Source: Bacillota bacterium
GTDB lineage: Bacteria > Bacillota > Clostridia > Acetivibrionales > JAEZXR01
NCBI GenBank assembly: GCA_023419605.1
Contig: JAEZXR010000032.1
Location: forward strand, 22,499-86,498
Direction of reading: 5' to 3'
Length of the DNA stretch: 64,000 bases
Position 1 is the stretch's first letter; each line of letters starts with the position of its first letter. This document shows positions 25,876 to 34,676 of this stretch, piece by piece. A program made the translations under genes and the position numbers. The notes below the pieces were generated by a model. It was not told the DNA's origin and searched no databases. It saw only the letters and a list, made by a program, of their open reading frames with translations.

Positions 25876-25999
25876 TTATGTGTTTGTCATGTGCAAAAAA
25901 CAGTTTATGAGGGAAGAAAGGAGGAGCGTAGGTTATCTGAATCAGGAATATTTGAAAGACCGGTTTGGTATAGAAAACTAAAATGTGGAGGGAAATTCT

Positions 26000-27025
26000 A
26001 TGGTAAAAGGTAAAAAAGTATCGGTACGACTCATTACAATCTTATTCGTACTAGGGCTTTTAGTTTCAGGCAGCTTCCAGGGGAACCCGTCAACGGTCCT
26101 GGCAGCAGAGTCAGCACCTATAGGGTGGGCCGCTTATAATGCCTTGGGGCAGAACGGTACTACCGGAGGGGCAGGAGGAACTACGGTTACGGTGAGTACG
26201 CAAGCGGATTTGGAGAAGTATGCCGGAGCATCAGGGAAATATATCATTTATGTAGGAGGAACTATCGATATAACACCAAAAGGCAAATTCATACAGGTTG
26301 CATCGGATAAGACAATTTTGGGAAAAGCGGCCGGAGCTACATTGAACTATGGTGGATTACAGATGAAAGGTACGGTGGCAAACCCCGTTAAAAATGTTAT
26401 CATTAGAAATCTTACGATCAAGGATACCTATGTTGAGGGTGACTGGGATGGAAAGACGCAACCCTGGGACGGTATTAATATGGAACAGGCTCACCATATC
26501 TGGGTGGATCATTGTACCATCTCCCATCATTGTGATGGTGCGTTGGATGTAGTGAAGAATTCTAATTATGTAACTGTTTCATGGACTAAGTTTGAAAACC
26601 ACAACAAAACCCTGGCCATCGGCACCTCTGATGTGGATACTGCACAGACAAGGGTAACGATCCACCATAACTGGTTTAAGGGTGTTAACCAGCGAAATCC
26701 CAGAATCAACAACGGAGAGGTGCATGTTTTTAATAATTATTATACAGACATAGGGCAGCAGGGAGGATATGTTTCTGCAGTAGAGAAGGGCGGGGAATTA
26801 TATTTTGAAAGCAACTACCTTTCCAACTGCCCGAAAACCCTTTTGCGAAGTGATGATACTGCAAACATTTACGAAAAGAACAATGTCTATGTAAACAGTG
26901 GGACTCCTGCAACAGGAGGAACCGTCTTCAATCCGGCCACTTTTTATAATTATGCCTGCGATTCAGCCGCCAATATACCTTCCATTGTGGAAAATGGGGC
27001 TGGGAGAGGTAAAATTACCTTTTAA
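26000..27025 (+). CDS. Secreted pectate lyase (PL1)
   Basis: The 341-residue precursor has a signal peptide (basic start MVKGKKVSVR, hydrophobic core, cleavage likely near VLAAESA). The PL1 beta-helix motifs are WVDHCTISHHCDGALD (vWiDH region with calcium Asp) and VTIHHNWFKGVNQRNPRI, with the PRxR-like catalytic Arg region. It cleaves de-esterified polygalacturonate by calcium-dependent beta-elimination outside the cell. GGAGGG at 25987-25992 favours the ATG at 26000 over an in-frame GTG at 25985. The methylesterase gene follows after 27 bp. There is no SLH, dockerin or CBM domain, so it is probably a free secreted enzyme. Confidence 0.93.
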   Translation: MVKGKKVSVRLITILFVLGLLVSGSFQGNPSTVLAAESAPIGWAAYNALGQNGTTGGAGGTTVTVSTQADLEKYAGASGKYIIYVGGTIDITPKGKFIQVASDKTILGKAAGATLNYGGLQMKGTVANPVKNVIIRNLTIKDTYVEGDWDGKTQPWDGINMEQAHHIWVDHCTISHHCDGALDVVKNSNYVTVSWTKFENHNKTLAIGTSDVDTAQTRVTIHHNWFKGVNQRNPRINNGEVHVFNNYYTDIGQQGGYVSAVEKGGELYFESNYLSNCPKTLLRSDDTANIYEKNNVYVNSGTPATGGTVFNPATFYNYACDSAANIPSIVENGAGRGKITF

Positions 27026-27052
27026 CAAAAACATCACAAGGAGGTGTATTGT

Positions 27053-28036
27053 ATGAAAATAAAAATCGCTTTGCATAGTATTCTTATAGCAGCGTTAATG
27101 CTTCTGATTGTTCCATCTGCAGCTTTTGCCTATACGGTCAATATCACTGTTGCCAAGGACGGAAGCGGAAACTTCACTACGGTTCAAGCTGCATTGGACT
27201 CTATCCCGTCCAATAATTCAAGTAGAAAAATAATCTATATAAAAAATGGTACTTACAAGGAGAAGATACGGGTGACCAAACCCTATATCAGCTTGATCGG
27301 CCAAAGCAAGGACAGTACCATTATCACCTATGATGATCATGTAGACACCAGCAAATCCGATGCCTACAATGCGGAAACGCCTACAGTAATCATTACGGGA
27401 AAGGACTTTACAGCGGATACCATCAAGTTTGAAAATACAGCAGGACAGATTGAGCGTGCCAATGCAGTAAAAATAAATGCCGATAAAGCTGCGTTTTATA
27501 GCTGCAGAATTATCGGAGGTCAGGATACCTTGTACCTGTATCCCAGTGGCGGACAAAGGGCGTACTTTAATACCTGTACAATTGAAGGTGATGTGGATTT
27601 TATCTATGGCGGGATGATTGGTGCTTTTGATCACTGTGAAATCCGGTCTAACAGCGGCGGTTATATCACTGCGGCTTCCACTCCCCAAACCCAGCAGTAC
27701 GGCTTTCTCTTTCATGGATGTACGCTTACCGGCACCGGGTCTGCTACCACCGGATCCGTGTATTTGGGCAGGCCGTGGAGACCCTATGCCAGCGTATTGT
27801 TTAGAAACTGCACCATGGGTTCCCATATCAACCTTACAGGCTGGAATAACTGGGGCAATGCAGCAAATGAGGCCACAGCAAGATTTATGGAATATGAGAA
27901 CTCCGGGGCAGGATGGGATGTTTCCAAACGGGTGCCATGGACAAAAATACTTACCGGCACTCAGGCCGCAAGCCACACCATCATAAACTATATGAAAGGA
28001 ACCGATAACTGGAATCCTACCAGTAGACCGTATTAA
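27053..28036 (+). CDS. Secreted pectin methylesterase (CE8)
   Basis: The 327-residue precursor has a signal peptide ending near AAFAYTV. CE8 signatures are GNFTTVQAALDSIP, QDTLYLY with the first catalytic Asp, GDVDFIYGG with the nucleophile Asp, and YLGRPWRPYA with the Arg and Trp of the active site. It removes methyl esters from homogalacturonan, producing the substrate for the pectate lyase encoded just upstream. AGGAGGT at 27039-27045 selects the ATG at 27053. The two genes form a tight secreted pectinase operon under one promoter and one possible leader attenuator. Confidence 0.95.
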   Translation: MKIKIALHSILIAALMLLIVPSAAFAYTVNITVAKDGSGNFTTVQAALDSIPSNNSSRKIIYIKNGTYKEKIRVTKPYISLIGQSKDSTIITYDDHVDTSKSDAYNAETPTVIITGKDFTADTIKFENTAGQIERANAVKINADKAAFYSCRIIGGQDTLYLYPSGGQRAYFNTCTIEGDVDFIYGGMIGAFDHCEIRSNSGGYITAASTPQTQQYGFLFHGCTLTGTGSATTGSVYLGRPWRPYASVLFRNCTMGSHINLTGWNNWGNAANEATARFMEYENSGAGWDVSKRVPWTKILTGTQAASHTIINYMKGTDNWNPTSRPY

Positions 28037-28100
28037 CAAAACTGAATATATATCGTCAAGGTACGGCAAAAATACTTTGCGCCTTTGATAAAGACCTATA

Positions 28101-28149
28101 GCAGATGCCGTTGGAGCGGTTTGAACTACTCCAATGGCATCTGCTTTTT
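28101..28149. terminator. Bidirectional terminator
   Basis: A 16-bp stem with one G-U pair (28101-28116 with 28129-28144) is followed by TTTTTATA. Its right arm overlaps the last codons of the convergent AraC gene. Confidence 0.85.
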
Positions 28150-29025
28150 ATATTCGGATGGAGAAACTTTTTCCCTTTCCATAAAGGCTTTATAAAAATG
28201 GCTGTAGTTGGAAAAACCAACGCTCTGCGCAATTTCTTTTGCAGATAGGTCTGTATCGCGAAGGAGGTTTAAGGCGATTTCCATGCGGGTATGCAGCAGC
28301 TTCTGCTTGAAAGACATGGAATAAAACTGTTTCATCAGCCTGTCAAGCTGGCGGGTGCTGACGCCCAGTTCCTTAGCCAGTACTGGCGCTTTCAGCTTCC
28401 TGTCATAGTTTCTGAAGTAATCATCGATCATTACCCGCCTTTTATCGTAGGAAAGCTTTCCAGGGATATCATATCCGGCTTTTTTTACGGCGGAAAAGCT
28501 CCTTGCCGCATTTACAATGATTTGTGCAGCCAGGCTTTGCATATTGCTGTAATATCCGAGAATCCGGTTTTCAATTTCCCAGTAAAGCTTTTCAAAAAGC
28601 GAAAAGGTTGAGAATTCATCCTTTCCATACCAAAAGCTGGTTTTCTGCAGAATGGCGGTAATTGCATCGATCTCACTGCTGTTATAATAGTTGAAATTCG
28701 GGTGTCTTTCCTTTTTGATTTCAAATTCGAAGTTCAAGCAATATTCCGACATGGGCTGGTTGCCGTCTGCGACCTGCTCATGAAGTATACCGGGTCCCGT
28801 AAGGTAAAAAGTACCGGGTGTTATGTTGTACTGTTGGTGCTGCACTTTAAGAAGTCCCTCACCCTGTGGAATATAGTGAAGCTCATAGGTGCTGTGGCTA
28901 TGAGAGCCGAAATATCTGTGGGGGACAGGAGGTTCGTAATTAATGTTGACAATGTTGATTTCCAGATACCCCAATAGAAATTTTATGTTTTTATCGCTGA
29001 ACAAAAGCCTCTTATTCTTGTCCAT
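28126..29025 (-). CDS. AraC-family regulator with N-terminal cupin domain
   Basis: The 299-residue protein has an N-terminal cupin-like ligand domain (about 20-120, with HSHSTYELHYIPQGEG) and a C-terminal AraC double HTH (about 200-295, with KELGVSTRQLDRLMKQFY and AKEIAQSVGFSNYSHFYKAF). Such cytoplasmic regulators sense sugars and usually act at neighbouring promoters. The frame opens 15 codons further upstream, but GGAGGTGAG fits the ATG at 29025. It is divergent from the GH130 gene, and the 168-bp gap holds a TTTCTA element, so it is a candidate regulator of the pectin promoters in this island. Confidence 0.88.
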   Translation of the reverse strand: MDKNKRLLFSDKNIKFLLGYLEINIVNINYEPPVPHRYFGSHSHSTYELHYIPQGEGLLKVQHQQYNITPGTFYLTGPGILHEQVADGNQPMSEYCLNFEFEIKKERHPNFNYYNSSEIDAITAILQKTSFWYGKDEFSTFSLFEKLYWEIENRILGYYSNMQSLAAQIIVNAARSFSAVKKAGYDIPGKLSYDKRRVMIDDYFRNYDRKLKAPVLAKELGVSTRQLDRLMKQFYSMSFKQKLLHTRMEIALNLLRDTDLSAKEIAQSVGFSNYSHFYKAFMEREKVSPSEYKKQMPLE

Positions 29026-29085
29026 CCCACTCACCTCCAATATTTTTATACATACTAGTATATTCGGCATCGGACATAAAAATCC

Positions 29086-29154
29086 TTTCTATTTAGGACG
29101 CAAAATATAAAAATATGTCTTGTTTTGATATTCTATATAAAAAAAGATTATATT
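29086..29154 (+). promoter_or_regulatory. Promoter of the GH130 gene with upstream TTTCTA element
   Basis: TTGATA at 29125-29130 and TATATT at 29149-29154 are 18 bp apart. TTTCTA at 29086-29091 lies 63 bp before the -10. Confidence 0.6.
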
Positions 29155-29193
29155 AGAATTAAAGCATAATAATTCGATGGAGGGAAAACAACA

Positions 29194-30186
29194 ATGGTTA
29201 AAGGAGAATTAAAATCCAGCAATGTAATTGTGAGGCATCCGGCAAACCCGATACTTACGGCTAAAGATGTGCCTTATAAGGCGGATCTCATATTTAATGC
29301 AGGGGTAACCAAGTATGAAGGCAAATATGTAATGGTATTTAGAAATGATTATGGTTATACAAAAAGCGGTCCCTTCGGCTTTGAAGGGACAAACCTGGGC
29401 TTGGCGTACAGCAAGGATGGGATTAACTGGGAAGTTCAGTCAAAGCCATGCTTTGAGTTAAAAGATGAAGAAATCATTCGTGCCTACGACCCAAGACTCA
29501 CGGTTATCGATGGCCGCTGCTATATGTGTTTTGCAGTAGATACGAAGCATGGGTTGAGAGGCGGGATCGCTGTTACCGATGACTTTGAAAATTTCGAAAT
29601 TCTGAGCATGACGCTTCCCGATAACAGAAATATGGTACTCTTTCCAGAGAAGGTTAACGGAAAATACGTGAGACTGGAGCGCCCGTTCCCTGTCTACAGC
29701 CGCGGGGGTAAAGATCGATTTGACCTTTGGATGTCCGATTCGCCGGATATGAAATATTGGGGAAATTCAAATCTCGTACTGGCTGTGGAGAATGTTCCCT
29801 ATGCCAATGACAAGATCGGACCTGGCGCTCCGCCCATTAAGACGGAGAAGGGCTGGTTGACTACTTTCCATACAGTGGATATCGATCCTGAAAGAGGAAA
29901 GAACGGCTGGGAGGATTTCTGGAAGAAACGCTATGCAGCAGGGATCATGCTCCTTGATTTGGATGATCCCTCAAAGGTCATCGGTATGAGCAAGGAGCCG
30001 CTCATAGCACCGGAGGCTGACTATGAAACCAAAGACGGATTTAGAAATGATGTTATTTTCCCAGGCGGAATGATTTTGGAAGAATCCGGGGAAGTGAAGA
30101 TATACTATGGTGCAGCGGATACGGTAGAATGCCTGGTAACTGCACATATGGATGATCTGGTGAATTTGTGTGTAAGTAAAAAGTAA
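29194..30186 (+). CDS. GH130 family glycoside phosphorylase/hydrolase
   Basis: The 330-residue protein is a five-bladed beta-propeller of the GH130 type. Recognisable blocks are HPANPILTAKDVPY, FNAGVTKYEGKYVMVFR, YDPRLTVIDGRCYMCFA (catalytic Asp region), LERPF, and IYYGAADTVECLVTA near the end. Most characterised members phosphorolyse beta-mannosides; some hydrolyse other linkages. No signal peptide. In a pectin island the true substrate is uncertain, and a non-mannan substrate should be considered. It is preceded by GGAGGG and followed by a terminator. Confidence 0.88.
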   Translation: MVKGELKSSNVIVRHPANPILTAKDVPYKADLIFNAGVTKYEGKYVMVFRNDYGYTKSGPFGFEGTNLGLAYSKDGINWEVQSKPCFELKDEEIIRAYDPRLTVIDGRCYMCFAVDTKHGLRGGIAVTDDFENFEILSMTLPDNRNMVLFPEKVNGKYVRLERPFPVYSRGGKDRFDLWMSDSPDMKYWGNSNLVLAVENVPYANDKIGPGAPPIKTEKGWLTTFHTVDIDPERGKNGWEDFWKKRYAAGIMLLDLDDPSKVIGMSKEPLIAPEADYETKDGFRNDVIFPGGMILEESGEVKIYYGAADTVECLVTAHMDDLVNLCVSKK

Positions 30187-30283
30187 GAGGGGACTGTCCC
30201 GGAAATGACTTATATACAATCGAATCGACTAAGGTCCATCCGAATTTGTATAGCAATAACGAATAGAAAAGGTAAAATTAACG

Positions 30284-30320
30284 GAAGCTGCAGGAAGATA
30301 TTATTGCAGCTTCTATTTTT
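30284..30320 (+). terminator. Intrinsic terminator of the GH130 gene
   Basis: GAAGCTGCA at 30284-30292 pairs with TGCAGCTTC at 30305-30313, followed by TATTTTT. Confidence 0.8.
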
Positions 30321-30442
30321 CTATTTGTATTTTGTTTTGAAAAACTTTTCGTTGCGGGCATTTTGAAGTTATTTTGTTTATGGGAACCGAATATTAATAC
30401 ACTATGTACCATTCTTAGAATCGCAGGGAGGAGGGATTTTGC

Positions 30443-30547
30443 ATGGGGGACAAAAATCCTAAGAAGACACCGAAGAAAGCGAAGGCAACGGAAAAAAAAG
30501 GAGCGGCTTCGGCTTCAAAATCTGCACAGGGAAAAAAACCAAAATAA
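30443..30547 (+). CDS. Small lysine-rich basic protein (34 aa)
   Basis: A short ORF starts at ATG 30443 behind a strong GGGAGGAGGG site and ends at TAA 30547. The 34 residues are almost only Lys, Ala, Pro, Gly, Ser and Thr (MGDKNPKKTPKKAKATEKKG and a similar tail), with no hydrophobic core, so it should be disordered and highly basic. A well-formed terminator follows directly, supporting a real gene unit. Similar short Lys-rich proteins are annotated as hypothetical in Clostridia. Nucleic-acid or ribosome binding is possible but not shown. Confidence 0.65.
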   Translation: MGDKNPKKTPKKAKATEKKGAASASKSAQGKKPK

Positions 30548-30556
30548 TCACTCCGC

Positions 30557-30614
30557 TGAGACTTGGGACATGCTTGATGCATAATAAAACATGTGTCCGA
30601 GTCTCATTTTTTAT
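30557..30614 (+). terminator. Intrinsic terminator of the small basic protein gene
   Basis: TGAGACT...GACATG at 30557-30572 pairs with CATGTGTCCGAGTCTCA (two mismatches), followed by TTTTTTATT. Confidence 0.8.
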
Positions 30615-30805
30615 TAGCCGGTAGCTGCTTGTCCCTTAATGGGGTGATTCTTTGCCAATATCTGCTCGTTGATTAACATAAAGTAATCATGTAAAATTGT
30701 CAATAAGAGCGATCATATAATCATTATAACGCACTTTAAATAGAAGCCGACAATCTCTGTTTTTTTACGTATATAGTAGTAAAATACTTTTAGGGGGACA
30801 ATTAT

Positions 30806-31606
30806 ATGAAGAAGAAACTTATCACAACAGCAGTAATTGTAGTAGGATGTGCAGTGCTCCTTGCGGTGTTTAATCCGTTTACAGTGGTAGATGCAGGGCA
30901 TACAGGTGTTGTTGTTAATCTGGGTGCTGTTTCAGATAAAACCTTCACGGAAGGCTTCCACTTTAAAGTGCCCGTCATTCAAACCGTAAAGCAGGTGGAT
31001 AACCGTATTCAGAAACTGGAAGTTGATACAGCCTCCGCTTCAAAGGATTTGCAGACGGTAAAAAGCAAAATTGCCGTGAATTTTAGAGTGAAACCGGAAC
31101 AATCCGCTTATCTCTATAAGAATGTCGGTATTCGATACGAAGAGACCATCATCTCCCCTGCCACACAGGAAATCATCAAGGCTGTTACTGCGCGATATAC
31201 GGCGGAACAGCTGATTACCGACAGGCAAAAGGTCAGTGATGATATGAAACAAATGCTGACAGAAAAGGTAGGCGCTTATGGGCTGGTCGTCGATAATCTC
31301 AACGTGATTAACTTTGATTTCAGCGAAGAATTCAACAAGGCCATTGAAGCGAAGCAAACTGCACAACAGCTGGCGCTTAAGGCGGAACAGGATTTGACCA
31401 GGGTAAAGGTGGAGGCGGAGCAAAAAGTGGCACAGGCTGAGGCGGAAGCAAGAGCTTTGAAAGCCCAAAGACAGGAGATTACACCTGACTTGCTGAAGTT
31501 AAGGGAGATCGAGGCAACCATGAAAGCCATTGAAAAATGGAATGGTCAAATGCCGCAGTATGTGGGTGGTAGTGAAGGTACCATATTTAATATACCTACA
31601 AAGTAA
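30806..31606 (+). CDS. Prohibitin-like SPFH/Band-7 membrane protein
   Basis: The 266-residue protein has an N-terminal membrane anchor (LITTAVIVVGCAVLLAVFNPF) and a prohibitin-type SPFH domain (about 25-185, with VVVNLGAVSDKTFTEGFHFKVP). A coiled-coil rich in Ala, Glu and Gln follows (about 175-225). The family forms ring or scaffold assemblies on membranes and often affects protease activity or microdomain structure. It stands alone between terminators, so no partner is indicated. GGGGGAC lies before the ATG. Confidence 0.88.
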   Translation: MKKKLITTAVIVVGCAVLLAVFNPFTVVDAGHTGVVVNLGAVSDKTFTEGFHFKVPVIQTVKQVDNRIQKLEVDTASASKDLQTVKSKIAVNFRVKPEQSAYLYKNVGIRYEETIISPATQEIIKAVTARYTAEQLITDRQKVSDDMKQMLTEKVGAYGLVVDNLNVINFDFSEEFNKAIEAKQTAQQLALKAEQDLTRVKVEAEQKVAQAEAEARALKAQRQEITPDLLKLREIEATMKAIEKWNGQMPQYVGGSEGTIFNIPTK

Positions 31607-31653
31607 AGTTTGAGTAAAAGTATTCAGTTTCAATGATGAATAGATTTTCAAAT

Positions 31654-31682
31654 AAGACTGCCGGAAACCGGCAGTCTTGTTT
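31654..31682 (+). terminator. Intrinsic terminator of the SPFH gene
   Basis: An 11-bp perfect stem (31654-31664 with 31668-31678) has an AAA loop; the T run is short (TTGTTTAT). Confidence 0.8.
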
Positions 31683-31791
31683 ATATTATAAATAGATGAG
31701 TATGGGGCAGGAAAAGTATTCAAATGATAAGAATTAGCAGAAATAACCTCCCGTAATCCCTCGTGGTAAGGAAAAGGTGCTTTTGGTCAAT

Positions 31792-31820
31792 TTGCAGCAG
31801 TTTGTATGTGATGATATAAT
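31792..31820 (+). promoter_or_regulatory. Extended -10 promoter of the uronate isomerase-like gene
   Basis: TTGCAG at 31792-31797 and TATAAT at 31815-31820 are 17 bp apart, with TGA immediately before the -10. The leader is about 100 nt. No TTTCTA element lies 61-63 bp upstream. Confidence 0.75.
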
Positions 31821-31925
31821 GAACTCGTTGTAAAAACTAACAGTACCTTGTTAAAAGCAATGACATTTTCGCACAAATGCATAGGTAGTGCAGGGAACGG
31901 TAGAAATGAAAAGGGGGGATCGGCT

Positions 31926-33113
31926 ATGAACAAGGAAGATTTTACCAGTGAAATAATGCAAATTGATGTAGTAGATACACATTCCCATCTTATAGGAGAT
32001 CGTCTGGCTGCCAAGGATTTTTGGCAGATTGGGGAATACTTCTGGTTGCTGCTTGAACTCCAGGCAGGGGGATATCCGAAAGACCCGGCACAATTATCGG
32101 AAGAAAAAAGGATTGAAGCCTATGTAAAGGCCTTTAATTCTACCAGGAATACTTCTATGAACTGGGTTGTGAGAGAAATATTCAAAAATTTGTACAATAT
32201 CGATATAAAGAATGAAAAAAGCATACGGCTGGCGGACGAGGCTGTGCGTTCGACTGTATTGCAGCCGGATTGGGCGCAGAAGGTGGCGGACAGTCTTTCT
32301 ATCAAAAAGGTGGTTGTAAATAACCCGGAACATATGGATTTCAAGAATCTGCCCAATACCTGTGTTTTTATTCCGCGAATTGATGGGCTGCTGAATCAGT
32401 GGACCAGAAAAGCTTTTGAATCTGAGAATCAGGCAGATGTGATGGCGGAAGTATCCGGTGAGATGGAAAAGCTGCTGGCCGATTGCAGGCTAAGAGGCTG
32501 CAAGGGTATAATGACAACACTTCGCCCCTTTGCTCTGAGAACTTATGGGAACGGAACAAGTTTGAAAAGATCAGGAAATACAAAAGATGAAATTACTGTA
32601 GCTCTTCTTCATGAATTATGCAAATCAGCAGAAAAGCATAACCTTTTTATTCAGTTTTTCCTTGGTGTGGAGCATGGTTGGAGCAGTAATACGGGTGCAC
32701 CGGTAAACGATCCGAATCGAATCCTCAACCTGCATGGACTCTTCGACCAATACCAGTGTAAATTTGAGCTGGTTGTAGCTACGGAGATCAATACGATGGA
32801 TGTAGTCCAGGCTGCGAGATTGTTCCCCAATGTACATGCCGGGGGACTCTGGTGGTTTACCTTCCGGCCCAGTATTTTCATGGAGTGTATGCAAAGACGT
32901 TTTGAGGCGTTACCGCCTTCCAGCAGCTCTTTAATTGTATCGGACGCGCGGTGTATTGAATGGTGTTACGGTAAAACCCTCTTAATAAAAAAGCTGGTGG
33001 CGGATTATCTTTACGAGCAGGTACAAAAGGGATGGGTGGATAGAAATGAAGCTTTATGGATCGCAAGAGAATGGCTTTATGAAAGTGCCGCATCCCGGTA
33101 TGGAATAGAGTGA
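31926..33113 (+). CDS. Divergent glucuronate isomerase (UxaC)-like amidohydrolase-fold protein
   Basis: The 395-residue protein (start set by GGGGGGAT before ATG 31926, not the frame opening at 31848) has DTHSH at residues 17-21, the metal site of the amidohydrolase fold. The C-terminal half has AGGLWWFTFRPSIFMECMQRR, then SDARCIEW near 339, then helices, which parallels the GxxWWF...M and TDSR segments of uronate isomerase. UxaC converts galacturonate to tagaturonate, the step after pectin depolymerisation. It is shorter than typical UxaC (about 465) and lacks the usual SYxRHEYFR motif, so substrate and activity are uncertain. It is monocistronic with its own promoter and terminator. Confidence 0.7.
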   Translation: MNKEDFTSEIMQIDVVDTHSHLIGDRLAAKDFWQIGEYFWLLLELQAGGYPKDPAQLSEEKRIEAYVKAFNSTRNTSMNWVVREIFKNLYNIDIKNEKSIRLADEAVRSTVLQPDWAQKVADSLSIKKVVVNNPEHMDFKNLPNTCVFIPRIDGLLNQWTRKAFESENQADVMAEVSGEMEKLLADCRLRGCKGIMTTLRPFALRTYGNGTSLKRSGNTKDEITVALLHELCKSAEKHNLFIQFFLGVEHGWSSNTGAPVNDPNRILNLHGLFDQYQCKFELVVATEINTMDVVQAARLFPNVHAGGLWWFTFRPSIFMECMQRRFEALPPSSSSLIVSDARCIEWCYGKTLLIKKLVADYLYEQVQKGWVDRNEALWIAREWLYESAASRYGIE

Positions 33114-33204
33114 CGGTAGAAAATATGTAGGGAGGGGACAAATCCAATGCTGCCGATGAATCGGCTAAGCGATTGCATACTGTAAATTTCTGGGGGAATT
33201 ATAG

Positions 33205-33240
33205 AAGCTATGAGGTATAAAGCATACCTCGTAGCTTTAT
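33205..33240 (+). terminator. Intrinsic terminator of the uronate isomerase-like gene
   Basis: A 14-bp stem with one T-G pair (33205-33218 with 33224-33237) is followed by TTTATATATA. Confidence 0.8.
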
Positions 33241-33361
33241 ATATACATCCGAAGTAAACGACGTTGGTCCATGAAAATCAAAAGTGGCACTCAGAACTCA
33301 TTGTTCCACCTTTCTCTTGTATTCGAAATCATAATGACAGTTTGCTGCATTATAAAATATT

Positions 33362-33934
33362 TCATAGCAGAATATATTTAAATTTCTCATTGAAAACCTT
33401 TTTAATCGGTTTAGTGAAATCTCCTTTTCCTATGGCGCCAATGGATTCGTATTTTTCCTTTTCAAACTTTTTAGCTATTTCCGCTGCCTGTTCCATATAT
33501 AGATTATTATTTATATCTTCCTTCCATGCTGCAGGATGATCCCCTTTGCAGAACACTCTCTCCACGCTGCAAAAAACGTGACCCGACACAATCTTATAGG
33601 CGATAAGCGTCATAGGCACCAAACTGCTGCTTTCGGGTAATTTCTCTATGTCTTTATATTCCTTTAGCCTGCTTAATATTTTTTTGATTTCTATATTATA
33701 AGCTGCACTTCCGTTTGCAGAAGCTAAAAATTTTTTCATTATGCTATTGTAATCCTGTTTTTTCTCAACGGAAAGAAAGGCATCCATACGTTCCTTCGCA
33801 TGAATAATTCTATATTCTGCATTCCAAATGCTTAACTTGTTTGCAGTATTACCCATTTCCAGTGATGATATTTCATTATATGTCGAATCACAAAGGATGT
33901 TATAAATAATGTTTTCAAGGCTTCCGTTTTCCAT
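33362..33934 (-). CDS. Hypothetical protein (190 aa)
   Basis: I do not recognise this family. The protein is soluble and largely helical by composition, with no signal peptide or membrane helix, and has scattered Cys residues (ILCDSTYNE, VFCSVERVFCKGD). A strong AAAGGAGGA precedes the ATG at 33934, so the gene is probably real. It follows the YczE-like gene by 55 bp on the same strand and is probably cotranscribed with it, opposite an AraC-family regulator. Confidence 0.6.
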   Translation of the reverse strand: MENGSLENIIYNILCDSTYNEISSLEMGNTANKLSIWNAEYRIIHAKERMDAFLSVEKKQDYNSIMKKFLASANGSAAYNIEIKKILSRLKEYKDIEKLPESSSLVPMTLIAYKIVSGHVFCSVERVFCKGDHPAAWKEDINNNLYMEQAAEIAKKFEKEKYESIGAIGKGDFTKPIKKVFNEKFKYILL

Positions 33935-33989
33935 AGGAGTCCTCCTTTCTTCCGCAAGGATTTTACATGTTTTTTGTTGGTTGTGAGCT

Positions 33990-34676
33990 TTATACGGCCA
34001 ATCTGTCCATTACCTTTCTCAACGGGTTTTTAAACAAATCCAAAACAGGTCCGAAAATTAACACGCAGATAATTGTTCCTTCGCGTATAGTAAGTTCTGT
34101 CTTAAATAGAAAAGTAAAAATTAGTATGGTAATAATAAAGCCAATATCGGCTGTCTGCCGTAATCTTCCCATTGGCTTTCCACATCGATCCGCGAGTATA
34201 TGGCAGAACCCTTCCAAGGGAGTTCTTATAAACCGCGTTTCCATGATGATCACTACTCCCAAAGCTACAATAATATAGGCAGCTATGCTGGTTAAGATAC
34301 GAAGCGGATAGCTCACGATATATACATTGGCAAACAGGATATAGATGAAAAAATTAAGTGCGATTCCGCCTAAGAAAACATTGAAAAACTGGAGTAATTC
34401 AATCAACTTAAAATTCTGCCTTTCCATCAATAATTGCCCTACTATGCAGGCGGAATTAAACAGGATGGATATCGTTCCCACTTTAACGCCGGTCATATTG
34501 GATACCGCTAAAGACATAGCATCCCAAGGGCCTAACCCAACGGCTGCTTTTATAGCCAAACAAAAACCGAAATATACAATCAGGTTACCCAGCATTAAAA
34601 AGATCATTTTCTTGAAATAAGTTATACATCTTACCTTTTTACTTTCCTTAAGGGCATCGTCTGTTACTTGTTTCAT
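33990..34676 (-). CDS. YczE/YyaS/YitT-family membrane protein
   Basis: This 228-residue polytopic membrane protein has about five to six helices. The segment LGNLIVYFGFCLAIKAAVGLGPWDAMSLAVSNMTGVKVGT is characteristic of the YczE/YyaS branch; LNFFIYILFANVYIV and GVVIIMETRFIRTPLEGFCHILADR follow. The function of the family is not established; YczE of B. subtilis influences surfactin/peptide production, and many relatives are controlled by a linked regulator. Here an AraC-family gene is transcribed divergently 123 bp away, which suggests inducible expression. Confidence 0.82.
   Translation of the reverse strand: MKQVTDDALKESKKVRCITYFKKMIFLMLGNLIVYFGFCLAIKAAVGLGPWDAMSLAVSNMTGVKVGTISILFNSACIVGQLLMERQNFKLIELLQFFNVFLGGIALNFFIYILFANVYIVSYPLRILTSIAAYIIVALGVVIIMETRFIRTPLEGFCHILADRCGKPMGRLRQTADIGFIITILIFTFLFKTELTIREGTIICVLIFGPVLDLFKNPLRKVMDRLAV

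Noticed and set aside
27218..28069. Long minus-strand frame (283 codons) opposite the pectin methylesterase
   Set aside because: Antisense shadow of a gene with all CE8 motifs; no ribosome site and low-complexity composition.
33264..33539. Plus-strand frame of 91 codons overlapping the hypothetical 190-aa gene
   Set aside because: It lies mostly antisense to the minus-strand gene that has a strong ribosome site.
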